Of a stretch of DNA of 54,432 nucleotides, positions 1 through 10,412 are shown piece after piece. A model generated the notes under the pieces. It was not told the DNA's origin and made no database searches. It saw only the letters and a list, made by a program, of their open reading frames with translations. Every line of letters begins with the position of its first letter. The stretch's first letter is position 1. The stretch lies in assembly GCA_003427395.1 (NCBI GenBank), contig BFEA01001010.1:127660-182091 (forward strand), written 5' to 3'. Origin of the DNA: Chara braunii (lineage: Eukaryota; Streptophyta; Charophyceae; Charales; Characeae). The translations under genes and the position numbers were made by a program.

Positions 1-1575
1 TTATATGAACAGGGAATGAGGTGTTGCTACCCTCTATGCAGTAAATACACTGAGACAGTTCTTTGGTGCACCCTATGCAGCATACGTGGGTGAGGNCTCG
101 CCTATGTGAGAGAGAGAACCATAGGAAGTAACACACTCGATTTGCGTCACAAAGGAATTACGAGCAGCGCTATGAAAATGTGCTTAGCTTTAATCACAGA
201 CTCTTGCTGAAATACACGTGCTTACATTGGTACGTCTTGTCCGTGAGCTTGAATGGTCGAATACTTGGTGTGGTTGAATCTGATACGAACCGCTGGCCAG
301 GTGCATGCACCTCACATATATTTATTTCGTTCATCACGTGGCTGACGTAAACACAAGTGAGCCATACATGGCAGTGCACTACATTCAGTGGATACTCTCG
401 TGAACATGTAAGCTGGAAGTGAATGTATCTGGTCGCATGTAAGCCTATGCGAGCAATGTTTAGTGAGTTATGATGGTGTTACATACCACTATTACAGTAC
501 CCTGTGAGACTGCAAAGCAGTGGTGTACTAAGTTGGTACTATATAAGATAAAAAACAACGTAGTTTGAGCACACCAACAACCTGTAGGGAGGTGCCACTT
601 AACATAATGCTAAAACATTATGAGGATGTAACTGCAATACGATGGACAAAACCTAGGATACCATAATAGAAAATATGAGATCGGGACAATGGTGGTATGT
701 TGTGCTTGTACTGCAGTAATGCCAAGGTGTGTTACGATGACAGTGCACTACGCGAGAATGGAAGCCACATGTTAAGCTTGTGCTATTAGTCACTGAGCTT
801 TCCGGGAACACGAGAAAGTTGAGAGTAAGAAAACATATAGAACATGATTTTCATAAGGTGAAAAGGGTGTCTACGAGTAGTAAGGCATAATGCTTAACGG
901 TTTGACAGACTAAGGACCAGGGTTCGACGAACTACAGCCTCAAGTCTATCAAGACGCAGTAATAGTAAAGTTGGCTGACATATAGTCCCAGACTAGAGAG
1001 TAGGAGAAAACTCAGATTTGAAAACTCAATTCACACTGTGAGATCAGACCATCAAACTAAGACGCAGATTCAATCTATCATGTAGACTCATCGGAAATCA
1101 GAAGTAGCAACACGACAAACTCAAGTCAAATATCAGTAATCAGAGTCGTTTCATGTCAGATTTCAACATGATTTTATAGCAGTTTCCGGGTCAGTGTTCA
1201 ATTCAGTCTTTGCAGAGTTCAATGCAGACTCGATGTAATCAGTTCAGTCTTCAATAATTTCAGTTCGGATTCAGTGAACTTGGTTTTGTTTCGACAACTA
1301 CAGTTCAATCTCAAAATGAAGATCTAAGTGAGGTTTCTCAAAAAGAGTTTCAGTTCAGTTCTCAATGCTTTATCAGCGACTTCATCTCACTGACAGTTTC
1401 AATAAGCTCAATTCGGCGGACTTAATCTCTACAAGTTCAGATCAGTTTTCAGTGTGAATTTCAATAAATTCAGACTAGCCGCAATGAGTTTAGTTTCATC
1501 TTAGAATGTTCAACTCAGTTTGAGTGAGTTCATTTCAGATCTTGTGAAAACAGTTCAATCTCAGTGTCCTTAAAA
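1..1575 (+). repeat. Long dispersed repeat, copy A (partner at 42651-44540)
   Basis: This block matches 42651-44540 in the same orientation at roughly 90% identity by eye: the first 60 bases differ at about 7 positions. It probably extends past the left edge of the window, because the partner continues upstream (42505-42650) with further related sequence. Copy A lacks about 320 bp found in copy B (43531-43848). The two copies stop matching near 1570 and 44535. The right half (from about 900) is built of degenerate TTCAGT/CTCAGT words. No long open frame is present. One N at position 97 marks a base-call gap. The pair could be LTRs or fragments of a larger repeat; I see no clean TG...CA ends. 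Confidence 0.8.
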
Positions 1576-1984
1576 ACAACGTCATTTTTGTCGCACTTTT
1601 TCCAGTCAGACCACTTCTGGCGAACAAGTCTGGGTCAGCATAAACTTTGAGCTTTGATCAGGGTCTTTTTTAATCCTTTTATTGCTTTTGCTATTCTCAT
1701 TGAGTCATGATTCTCTTGGAGACCACGATTGCTTACTGTGTCTAATCTCTTCATGTGTGAGGTACAACACTGGACTGGACAATGAGATTGACATTACTTG
1801 ACATTACTTGTTGGAGAGAATCAGGCTTGATCAAAGGTATGCTTTATCAACCCTTGATACCCTTGACAAACCGAGAAAGAAGAGAGCAAATCGGAGGCAG
1901 AGGGATTCGTTCATCATGAATGTTGATCAAAGATGCATTGAATGAGTTTTTTTAGCTCACTTCTAAGGAGAATCTCAACAACAG
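1576..1984. other. Non-coding stretch between repeat copy A and an integrase relic
   Basis: No open frame of note and no recognisable RNA gene. It holds a short direct duplication (TTGACATTAC twice near 1790-1810) and AT-rich sequence. It may contain more decayed pol sequence upstream of the integrase relic, but I cannot align it. Confidence 0.4.
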
Positions 1985-2510
1985 GTTAAAAGTGCGAAGA
2001 GTTGCAGTCTATGCTGATGACATCACTATTAAGAGGACCACTGGCTACGCCTCTTTTACTTTGTGGTATGGTCGGTATGGTAATGTGCCTATTGAAAGCA
2101 TACTCAAAACATGGTTAAAACATGGTTAAGCCAAGAAAGTTGCGGGGAATATTATCTTTCAAAACTTCTTCAGATCAGAATGAGACAGATATCAGAAGTT
2201 GATCAGGCAGTTAAGGATGTCGAAGAGAAAATGGCAACCAGTAAATTATCAGATCAGAAAAGATGGAACAATACAAGGTACATAAGAAAAGAGAAACTAA
2301 AAATTGATGACATTGTCCTTCTGTTTGACAATTCTTTTGAGACTTAGTGTACTAAACGTTTGGAGCCCAGATGACTCGGTCCATACCGAATCACAGATGA
2401 AGCAGAGGGCAAAACCTATGAAATACCTAAGATGGATGGCTCGAGAGTTCATGAAATGGTATCAGGTTCGATACCCTGTAAGTTTATTTTCAGATATCAT
2501 GATCTGATAC
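1985..2510 (+). pseudogene. Ty3/gypsy integrase C-terminal relic
   Basis: The translation aligns with the integrase C-terminal part of the element at 25650-26010. The first piece contains TTGYASFTLWYGRYGNVP, matching NYASATLWYDRHATFP there. The second piece (2111-2347) contains KLKIDDIVLLFDNSFE, matching PLKVRDTVLLYDSSLE. A further frame shift leads into a GPY/F-like segment (about 2345-2400). Three frames are needed to read it, and a 12-bp direct duplication at about 2107-2130 (AAACATGGTTAA twice) causes one of the shifts. The catalytic core is absent, so this is a non-functional fragment of a related but distinct element. Confidence 0.8.
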
Positions 2511-2985
2511 CTACAATGGCCTTTGAGAAAGGAAAAAGAGGTCAGTCATCCAGTAAGGGAACAATCACAGAGAGCTGAGAGAAGTATAGTAGACAATGAG
2601 ACTGCAAGACTGAACTTTCAGCAGATTCTGATCATTTGTGCATTGTTAATTTGGTATGTCAATTTTCAGTATATAAGTTTTGACATGAGTAACTAAGAGA
2701 ACCTTCAGACGATTCATATTTATTTCTACAGGTGAATTAATTTTTTAATTTTTGCAGGTGACAAAACTCATTAAATTAAAGTATCATTGATGTCGAGTCA
2801 TTGTCGATCCACGAGTATCAGATCCCTAAGAGTGGGGAACAACTGTGAGGTGCAGTTGCTGTGAGAGAGTGATGAGATATCACCTTTCTAAGTACTGATG
2901 CGGTATCAAGTTCAGAGAACTTGTGGTTGTGGCACGTCAAAATGTAATCAGTATTATTTCTATAATGAAGAGACAGTTTGACGGT
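2511..2985. other. Non-coding flank of the integrase relic
   Basis: AT-rich sequence without a convincing frame. It could be the 3' non-coding end of the relic element, but no polypurine tract followed by a TG-starting LTR is clear. Confidence 0.35.
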
Positions 2986-3162
2986 CATAAGAAGTTCAAC
3001 TTTACTTTACAAAGAAGTTGTCAGTAGAGGGACTTCATGTCTTTTGACTAAGTTGTCTATCCAAGAGAGTAATCATGAAGAAAGGCATAAAGAAGTCCAA
3101 CTTTGCTTGACCAGAGAGTTGTCAGCAAAGGGCCTTCGTGTTTCTTACTAAGTTGTCTATCT
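2986..3162 (+). repeat. Two-copy tandem repeat, period about 100 bp
   Basis: Two copies of a roughly 75-bp segment begin with CATAAGAAGTTCAAC (2986) and CATAAAGAAGTCCAAC (3086). Both end in ACTAAGTTGTCTATC. Identity is about 80%. The repeat sits directly before a second repeat family at 3173-3402. Confidence 0.75.
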
Positions 3163-3172
3163 TTTATCTCAG

Positions 3173-3402
3173 ATGAGGGAAGAGACCTCTCCCCGACGAG
3201 TATCTTGATACTTCCTCGAGGCTGATGGGAGGTCTCTTGGAAGCATTTTCATATGAGAGAAGAGACCTCTCTTGGACGAGTATCACTGTATTTGTTTGAG
3301 GTTGGCGGGAGGTCTCTAGAAAAATTATCAGATGAGGGAAGGGACCTCTTTGGGATCAACACTTTGTATTTTCTTGATGCTGAAGGATGTCTCTTGAAAA
3401 TA
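3173..3402 (+). repeat. Three-copy tandem repeat, each unit self-complementary
   Basis: Three units start near 3173, 3251 and 3332 (period about 79 bp). The first two carry GAGACCTCT near the left end and GAGGTCTCT near the right end, so each unit can fold into a hairpin. The third is more diverged (GGGACCTCT against GGATGTCTCT). The open frame over them (3253-3516) encodes nothing recognisable and I do not call it a gene. Confidence 0.75.
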
Positions 3403-3673
3403 CTATGTTGGTTGTTATCTTGTTGTTGTTCACTGCCTCTTGAGACTGAAGAGACGTTTCAAGAGAAATGTTTGTCTTGTTATTTGGGGCATGGGCAGTC
3501 TGCTTGTGGGTTTTGACATGCTTGTTTGACTGTCTATGCTTGGGTTTTTCTTCTCTAACCTAAGGTGTCGTTCATTGCCGGGCCTAGCAAGAGCCTTCCC
3601 GCAATAAGTTGCAATTTGGTGGGGTTAGCAGGTCCCCGACTCGAGTGTTGAATTCCGTAGTTGGTTGAGGCTA

Positions 3674-4130
3674 AGACTCCGGGAGTCTGGCCTGTAAGGT
3701 CAAAAAGGGTCAGTTGGAATCCTACCTCAGTCAAAGGTTGCAATCTAGTAGGTTCGCTAGAGCCCGAATCATAGTTAGACCGGGTCCTACGTTCAAAATT
3801 TGGGCAGGGCAGACAATGCCCTAGGCCAAAAACTGGTGGGTGAGTCGATCCCTGACCGCAGTGGTCAGATCCGGGTATAGGACAGTGGACTGATGGGAGG
3901 TCTGTTGTCATAGGGTGACCAGACCCGCTATAGTCTGGGTGTCCTGGCATGAGGCACGCCAAAGCGTCATCATACTCGAGCAGTAGGTATGGTGGTCCTG
4001 ACCTGGAGGCAGGTTACAGGGGCTATCAAGACAAATGGTCTGATTAGTCCTGGCCTGAGGCGGGCTGAATGAGGGATGTCAGGCTGACATCAGGTCTGTC
4101 ACTCCTGGCCAGTGGTGGGTCGAAACCAAG
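3674..4130. repeat. Hairpin cluster with a TCCTGRCC-type core
   Basis: Several short inverted repeats follow one another. Examples are AGACTCC/GGAGTCT (3674-3688), TTTGG..GGGCA/TGCCC..CCAAA (3799-3830), CTGACC/GGTCAG with loop GCAGT (3852-3868) and CCAGAC/GTCTGG (3919-3938). From about 3850 on, units beginning TCCTGRCC recur at roughly 3850, 3942, 3993, 4047 and 4102, mostly 51-55 bp apart. Their right arm varies with the left arm. No protein is credible on either strand. Confidence 0.6.
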
Positions 4131-4330
4131 GCAATCGATGACTTCTGGGTGTGAAGAATTGTTAGTACTATTTATATTATTTACTGTATTATTATGGGGT
4201 TTATTTTATTTTATTTATTTATTTGCTGCTTTACTATTGCTTGTTAGGGAATTTGCATGTTGGGATTATGTTTGGTGGTTTGTGAAACTTGCTGTTTTGT
4301 AGGTTTAACCAGGTTCACATAAAATTTACA

Positions 4331-4392
4331 GATCAGAGAAAGAAAAAAAGGCTTTCGGACCCCTTTATTTGTCTGAGAAGTTGAGGAGACGT
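4331..4392 (+). repeat. LTR-adjacent repeat R, copy 1
   Basis: About 62 bp starting CAGATCAGAG and ending GAGAAGTTGAGGAGACGTT. It recurs at 38612-38671 in the same orientation. Here it directly abuts an LTR end in reverse orientation (4393). The other copy follows a forward LTR end after 11 bp. Confidence 0.7.
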
Positions 4393-4466
4393 TGTCGAGC
4401 GCATCGGTCTCGCAGGGGGACCCTCCAGACCGCGTCACGCCAACAGAAAAAATGTGTGATTTTTCA
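4393..4466 (-). mobile_element. LTR terminus fragment, reverse orientation
   Basis: Positions 4393-4441 are the reverse complement of the LTR 3' end also seen at 19365-19410 and 38553-38600 (...GACCGATGCGCTCGACA). They are followed by CCAACAGAAAAAATGTGTG (4440-4458), whose reverse complement lies at 18939-18957. No PBS or internal region follows on the minus strand, so this is a solo or truncated LTR scrap. Confidence 0.7.
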
Positions 4467-4599
4467 TCGAAAGTTTAGCGTAGGTCTATGCATGCAACCG
4501 AATGTTGATTGTGTGTATATTTTCTGTTCGCCTCGGGACATGTCATGTGGTACACAGGAAGTGAAGGAAAAAAATAATTCTTGCTTATGTAACACATGA

Positions 4600-4740
4600 G
4601 ATGGTATGCGGGCCTGTGTTGAACCCAATGTTGGCAGCGTGTGTGTTAGTGTTGAACCCAATGTTGGTAGCATGTTGAAATTTTGTTGATCAACTGTTGA
4701 ACATTGGACGACATGTTGAAGTCGTGATGGGAGGTGCACC
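4600..4740 (+). repeat. TGTTGAA-rich short repeats
   Basis: GTTGAACCCAATGTTGG occurs twice about 37 bp apart, followed by further TGTTGAA words. Similar TGTTGAAATT/GTTGACAA sequence occurs at 18780-18850. Non-coding. Confidence 0.5.
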
Positions 4741-5089
4741 CCCGCGATTCCCCAAAAACGGTCTCACAACGCATTGTGGTGAATTGCGATCATTATTGAT
4801 GTTGCCTAGTTACTGTCCGTACTCGTATTCCTCTTCCATTTTACGAAGATACTGAAATGTATGAAGATATTGCAGTCTGGATATGTGCATTTTGTCCTCT
4901 CTTCCACTACCTGAAATATAGTATCTTTATTGGTTCACTACCAGGGGCCATTTTTCTTTTCTTCTCACCGTCGTGCGTTTGTCGTGGCTCACACTAGTGA
5001 ACCACTTCATATACATTTTCTGCACTTATGATGCATGTGGCACGAGATCTATGGTGATTTTGTCTTTACTACTTAGTTTAATAAAATAA

Positions 5090-5760
5090 ACAAAGGAAAT
5101 TGACAGTCAAACCTATATCGACACAATAAGCTAAGATTGGGTAGGACCACTATTGACCACATTCTTTGTCCATCAACCGTGAAAAGGTAGTTGTCAAGAA
5201 CACTTGCATACAACCGCTGGAAGCTACAAGTAAAAGAGGGTGGATGACTTTTATTATTAACATATAGCTACAACATGAAAATGGCGGACGATCATATTAT
5301 TCCGCAACAAACAAAGAGATATGTGCATTTTGTTATGCATCCCAGTACCAGGAATTGACTCACGTCATTGGATCACCACTACGACCCATTTTTTCTGTTC
5401 TTCTCTCCAGTACCTGAAATTGACTCTTGTCATACATCCATTTTGTCATGCATCCCAGTAGAAGAAATTGACTCTTGTCATACATCCATTTTGTCAATCA
5501 TCCCAGCACCGACATAATTTTATATAAAAAAAAAAAAAAAAAAACTGACAGCCAAACTGGTATCGACACAATAAGCTAAGATTGAAAAAGACCACTATTA
5601 ACCACATTCTTTGTCCATCACCCTTGAAAGGTAGTTGTCAAGAACACTTGCATACAACCACTAGAAGAAACGACTAGAAGAGTGTGGAGGAATGTTATTA
5701 TTAACATCTATATACAACATCAAAACGATTGACGATCATATAATTCCGCACAAACCACAA
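5090..5760 (+). repeat. Direct duplication (about 220 bp, period about 450 bp) with inner 57-bp repeats
   Basis: The segment at about 5095-5310 recurs at about 5545-5760; both contain TCGACACAATAAGCTAAGAT and ACCACATTCTTTGTCCATCA. Between them, 5330-5515 holds about three copies of a 57-bp unit with GAAATTGACTCTTGTCATAC. A poly-A run lies at 5527-5543. This is the 3' flank of the minus-strand gene ending near 5977. Confidence 0.75.
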
Positions 5761-5873
5761 GATGACTCTGATAAATACAATATGAACATGGCGGACGGTC
5801 GTCATTGTCAGAATTAGTCTCATGATAAATACACACAAAACATTCATCGAAACTCGCAAGCAAAACTTTGAAT

Positions 5874-5918
5874 CATCTCTCTCTCTCGCTGTCTCTGTCT
5901 CTCTCTCTCTCTCTCTCC
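5874..5918. repeat. (CT)n microsatellite
   Basis: Imperfect CT dinucleotide run, interrupted by G at a few places. Confidence 0.9.
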
Positions 5919-5976
5919 GCATTTGTAAAGTCTCATGATACATGCCACATCTGCAATGTTGGTCTCCTGATAGATG

Positions 5977-6982
5977 TCACATAAATACATCGCGTATTAA
6001 AAGTTCGACCGCCCCTAGTTCAAGTACAGTGCACTGCTGCATCGCACATGCCGTCACGAACTCAGTATTATACTCTTGCAATTGAAGTTTCTGTCTCTCG
6101 TTCTCTCCCTGATTCGATGCCACGTGGTTTCGCAATAACTTCAAACTCGTAATCATCTTTAGTGATAATTGTGACACGAGCCGCATTGCTTTGCCTGCTG
6201 GGTGTTCCTGCGTGGAAGAATGCCACAATCTTTTCTGCAACCGATGTTGTGCGATCAAGCTTGAATATTGAAAAACTCATTACGGTGGTGCGATTACGCA
6301 CTGACGCCACAATATCCTGCTTAATTGATGCTAATTTATGAATCTGCTCTGATGCTTTGTGTGTCTTCTTAGTCTGTTCAATTTCATACCGCACAGCAAG
6401 TTCTGCAAATGCCAGTTGTTGCAAGGTCACCCCGACCCCTCCATCATCCCTTCGCATCTGAAAAACTTTCTCTATCGCTGTCTTTAATGGTTTTGCACCC
6501 CACGGATCATTGCCCAGTTGTCTCCATGACTTGTTTGTCTGCATCTCTGCTCGCAAGTTCTTGCGCGCTTCCTGTTGGTGGTTCATTTCTGCACATCGCA
6601 AGAGTGGTAGCCCTTTCTCTGCCCAAAACCAGTGTATCAACTGCCATGTTATCTCTCCTCTCACCGTTGTAATGACTTTGTTACATTCCACCAGCACTGA
6701 CCGCACTCCTATACTATTCGCATACATACTGAGTCCCTCCTTCACATTTCTCCCTAACATGTTTGCTGACAATTGTTGCTGATTGCAGAGATTCGAAGAA
6801 GTCGTCTTCCGAGGGGTACATTGTTGCATCCTTCGCCGCAGTGAATGCATACGCCTTTACGATTGAACGAAATAATCTATCCTTTGCTTTCTTAGGAAAA
6901 TGTAGATTGCCTATGTCGCTTGTTTGCTCGTGGTGTCCTCTCTTTCTTTGTATGTTTGACGGTTCCTCGACAATGTCGCCTC
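5977..6982 (-). pseudogene. Last exon block of the unknown minus-strand gene (frameshifted)
   Basis: The block begins at a strong 3' splice site: a pyrimidine-rich tract ending TTGTCTCTAG, exon start 6982. Its frame joins in phase to the preceding exon (a split CGA codon). It reads GGDIVEEPSNIQRKRGHHE and on to about SKHVREKCEGG (near 6740). There the frame must shift by one base to continue as YANSIGVRSVLVECNKV, ITWQLIHWFWAEKG and so on to about 6130. A further shift would carry it into a frame ending with TGA at 5977-5979; the second frame otherwise stops at 6068-6070. I recognise no domain. The charged, helix-prone middle (KASEQIHKLASIKQD) suggests a structured soluble protein. The shifts may be true mutations or sequencing errors. 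Confidence 0.55.
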
Positions 6983-7152
6983 CTAGAGACAACGGACAGA
7001 CGTAAAAAGACAGCAAACAACGTACATGCCCAGACAACACACGATTTTGTTAATAGTTTTGTAATATTTCTTAACTCTCTTTGTGCATCATTAAAAGGAC
7101 GACATATACGAGGTCTGAGGTTGTGAACTACTGTTTTAAATAATGCACTTAC
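6983..7152 (-). other. Intron (170 nt), canonical GT-AG
   Basis: The donor CAACAAC|GTAAGTG and the acceptor TTGTCTCTAG|GAGGCG are both close to consensus, and the intron has a T-rich 3' half. It is a phase 1 intron: upstream codon base C plus downstream GA make Arg. The upstream and downstream frames were found independently, so this phase match is good evidence for real splicing. Confidence 0.75.
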
Positions 7153-7956
7153 GTTGTTGCAACGACGACTCCTTGCGCACCAACTGCTTGTTCGTCTCAA
7201 CTTTTTCTCCTTGCCCTCGTCCAAGTGTTCTTTCACTTTTACATTTTCTCTTCAAATTACTCCGTGATTTCTGGTTGTCCTGGTCATTGCTGTAGTATAA
7301 AGTTTCCTCTTCTTCATTATTGTTCACGTCACTGCTTACACTGTCGCTTTCTTGTTGTGCGTCACTCCCCTCTTCTTCTTTTGAATCCCCTGTGGTCTCT
7401 GATTCACTGTCACCGCCCTCGTCGTCTGTTCTCGCATTTTCCTCGCTTTCAGAACGAGAGGCGTCCTCCATGGACCGCTGCGACATGTTGTCTTCCGCTC
7501 GTGTGCTGCTTTCAACAACATCCGGCCCCCTCAAATCAATTATTTCGATGTCTTTGTGAACTTTATTTACTCTTCGCTTCTTCTTTTGTTGTGTTTCCTT
7601 TGTCGCGAACACATGCAAGTCCTTGATCTGTGAAAGACTTTTTCTTTGGCGCTTTGGGTGACTTGCTCTCGCGCCTTGCATGACCCTTTTTCGACTTTGG
7701 CGTCACAAGAGGTGAATCCTCCTGTCCTTTCGATCTCTCTCTGTCCGTCTTTGTTGTAGGTACGGTAACCAATGCACGCTCCCTGCAGATCTCATTCTCC
7801 AATCGTCTATTTGATTTCTCGTTCCCGCTTCGTCTGTGTCTCCGCTTTGCTATCTTTGAGTCGGACTTTGATGAGTTTCTCACGCCTGATTTTTTCTCAT
7901 GACGCTTGACGGATCTGCTTAAATCCCCGTACTTCGGCCTGGGAGTCATTATCAAG
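7153..7956 (-). pseudogene. Charged low-complexity exon of the unknown minus-strand gene (frameshifted)
   Basis: Two overlapping minus-strand frames cover this exon. The 5' part (to about 7640) is very basic, with runs like RRHRRSGNEKSNRR and SPKAPKKKS. The 3' part is acidic and Ser/Glu/Asp-rich, for example ESEENARTDDEGGDSESE and NNNEEEETLYY. The frames differ by one, so a single-base shift lies near the AAAGAAAAAG tract at about 7640. The composition (basic then acidic, disordered) fits a nuclear or chromatin-associated linker, but that is inference. The start is set by an AG acceptor at 7957 or 7939; both keep phase. The exon ends at the GTAAGTG donor. Confidence 0.55.
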
Positions 7957-8046
7957 CTATACGACAAACATCATTTCAAAGACACGTGTTTTAGGCACCA
8001 CGGAATGTCCATCATTTTCATATTTTCGCAACACACACCTTTTTAT

Positions 8047-8088
<42 letters not shown>

Positions 8089-8185
8089 GCCAAGGTCGAG
8101 AGACTCGGAGAGAGAGGTTTACATACCATTGTCTATTGGGAGCACATGATAAGTATAGTGATGACAGTCTCGTTTTTCATATCAC
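7957..8185 (-). other. Putative intron carrying an (AC)n microsatellite
   Basis: The donor candidate AAAAAAC|GTGATA is not strong. The acceptor is TTTGTCGTATAG (or ACTCCCAG, 18 bp further). Phases agree (phase 2 on both sides). The intron avoids the TGA that would otherwise end the upstream frame, and it contains the CA/TG run at 8050-8085. A stronger-looking GTATGTAAA site lies inside, but reaching it would require crossing the TGA. Confidence 0.45.
8050..8085. repeat. (CA)n microsatellite
   Basis: An uninterrupted CA dinucleotide run of about 18 units, inside the putative intron. Confidence 0.95.
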
Positions 8186-10309
8186 GTTTTTTTGCTCGCA
8201 TTTCCTTTGTGGGGCACACCTTTCCTCTTTGATGTGCCCGTTTTATCCGATGTGCGACCCGCTGCCCTTTCCTCCCTCCTCCTCGCCCCCTTTTCTTCTG
8301 CCCTTCTCTCATCCTGGACGCCTTTCAAAAACACGGTCCACTGTGGTTTCCACAGCGCATCAGCGAGGCTCATGTCCTTCACGTTTATTGTCATCCTCTT
8401 CTCGTAGATCGCGAGCTCATTTGTATTCTCCATGAGATGCACGAGGTATGCTTCAGCAGCCTCCAGGACTGCACGCATTTCAACCAACTCGAACCTGATC
8501 CCACGTCCAGGTGCCACATCTTTGTTAACAATCTTTCGTACACGCCTCAAGAATGGTGTGAAAGGCTAGCAAAGATGAACAGTGTGTTGCAAGTGGCGAA
8601 TTTCTGCTAATGTAGCCTGCCAAGGACGTCGTCGCCGCTTTGCAACCCCGACTTTTTGCTTGGTTGGGACCGTTGTATCCCCCACAGCTGGTGTTTTGCC
8701 CTTGCTTTTCGACACGCCACACTTCTGCTGCTTCTTCTTCTCCCTCATCATGTCGTCTGACCTTGCAGATGGTTTCGCACCCCCCATTCTTTCTTTTAAC
8801 CTCGCAGATGGTTCTACACCCCCCATTCCCTGTTCTAACCTCGCAAATGGTTCTACACCCCCCATTCCCTGTTCTAACCTCGCAGATGGTTCTATACCCC
8901 CCATTCCCTGTTCTAACCTCGCAGACGGTTCTGCACCCCCCATTCCCTGTTGTAACCTCGCAGATGGTTTTGCATCCCCCATTCTCTGTTCCACATCACC
9001 ACAACCTGCGTCATTCAAGTTTTCTTTATCGAGCCTCTCGACATCTTTGTCCCCATCTGGGCTCTCCGCCTCTGATGAAGAGTGTGTCCCCTTATTGTGC
9101 CCACTTCTTCGTTTCCAATCATTGCACATTGTTTGCGAGTCCTCCTCAGGCATGTACTGGATGTAACGCAACAGTCCATCTGTGTATGTGACATGAAATG
9201 AAACGCCAAGAGGGTTTCTCATTATCATGTTGATATCTGCGCCACAGTCGTATGTCATGGGACATACAACTGGCAGCCACCCGAAAAGAGATGCACTCCC
9301 GTGTCTGCGACGAATTGCGTCCAGACAGTTGTTTGGCGTGTCCGTTCTAGCATCCCCTGCGTCCATGAAACCCGTGATAGACCACATCTCCTTGTTTGGA
9401 TAAGTGTCATATCCCACCATCACCACATGACGGTCCTCCGACCTTATTTTCGCCCAACATGCCGTTGCGTGTCCCACTAATGTTGTCTTGTCCTTCACCC
9501 GTGTGTTGCAAATGGAAACACGTGCAAGGACAACCAGGAATTGCCAATGTTCCAACAGTCCTGCATGCATCCAACCAATGGGAAATCAGTGACCACAGTT
9601 CAACCTTGCCGCCATGGTCGTTTTGCCATCTACTATGGCTGGACGCAAGAGGCCTAGAATCCACTTAACATTGTACCCGTATATGTGAGACGACACGTGT
9701 TCATGCAGTTTGCTCAAATCGATGACACTGTCTGAGATGTCATATTCTGGCCGCAACACCTGCATTGTCACCATTGGGTCCCATATGTTATAGCATTGTC
9801 GACAGTATGTAGCTTGTGTTCCCATAGACAACTCGTACCTCACGCTCTCAGCCCCTCTGAAAACTTTGTCCTCCGACAACTCCATGCGCACAGGGTGGGC
9901 AAGTGGTGGACAAAAGTCACCAGCTTTATGACCATCATGTGTCATGGCATCCCTCTCCTGTGCAGACACCTCTCTGTCAAAAACTCGACATCTGAACTCG
10001 TCATTGATGTACGTAGTCTTCCAACAAGTTCCCATGAGATCACGCACAAAAATCTTACAATGACCATAACGAAAAGGAATTTGTGACGGCACCCACCCCC
10101 ATTGCACATCCCTTCTAGAATTGTTGACATCAGATACAACATTCATTTTTCCTGTGTCCTCTTTCATCACCCATGACTCACGACAAACCACACCATCATA
10201 CAAGAAATCATTGAGCCGTAAATCACCCGCCTCCCAAAGTTCATTCCACATGTTGAGAGAATGATATGAGACATCTGACAGGGATGCACTGTCATTGAGC
10301 CTGATCAAC
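8186..10309 (-). pseudogene. Main exon of an unknown multi-exon gene, two in-frame stops
   Basis: One minus-strand frame runs for about 2.1 kb, interrupted only by TGA at 9586-9588 and TAG at 8566-8568. The sequence reads on sensibly across both, so they look like point mutations in a once-continuous exon (or recoded codons). The exon opens at an acceptor TTTTGGACAG (start 10309). The first 240 codons contain a Cys pair (YCRQCYN) and motifs such as GHCKIFVRDLMGTC and SAQERDAMTHDG. Next comes GWMHAGLLEHWQF..LVGHATACWAK..DRHVVMVGYDTYP. A hydrophilic linker with a 13-residue repeat and a basic tail follow. The last part has a helical segment (RFELVEMRAVLEAAEAYLV) and ends KGNASKKT. I do not recognise the family. 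Codon-level conservation across the stops suggests recent inactivation. Confidence 0.65.
8760..8993 (-). repeat. 39-bp coding tandem repeat (13 residues, about 6 copies)
   Basis: About six 39-bp units encode variants of EQGMGGVEPSARL. The length is an exact multiple of three, so copy-number change keeps frame. Variation is mostly in one position (I/V/A before EP) and at the ends. It probably forms a flexible linker in the unknown protein. Confidence 0.85.
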
Positions 10310-10412
10310 CTGTCCAAAACTATGGCCGCAGTGACATTGCATCATGTCAGCTCCGTGGGTGGTTGATAAGGAATCCAACTTCCTCCACATTTGAAGGCTA
10401 AGCAGTGCTCAC
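10310..10412 (-). other. Putative first intron (about 103 nt)
   Basis: Donor CATTGGAG|GTGAGC and acceptor TTTTGGACAG|G. Both sites are good, but the phase of the acceptor (2) does not fit either long upstream frame, so the upstream exon must be damaged or the donor lies elsewhere. Confidence 0.4.

Noticed and set aside
2017-2040. Reverse-transcriptase active site (VYADDIT)
   Set aside because: The residues around it align with the integrase C-terminal region of the element at 25640 (VENITVRWSTNYASATLWY), so the YADD likeness is chance.
8582-9191. Plus-strand protein genes opposite the unknown gene (Pro/Ser-rich frames of 183-194 residues)
   Set aside because: They are mirror frames of the 39-bp coding repeat; the minus strand has splice sites in phase and better composition.
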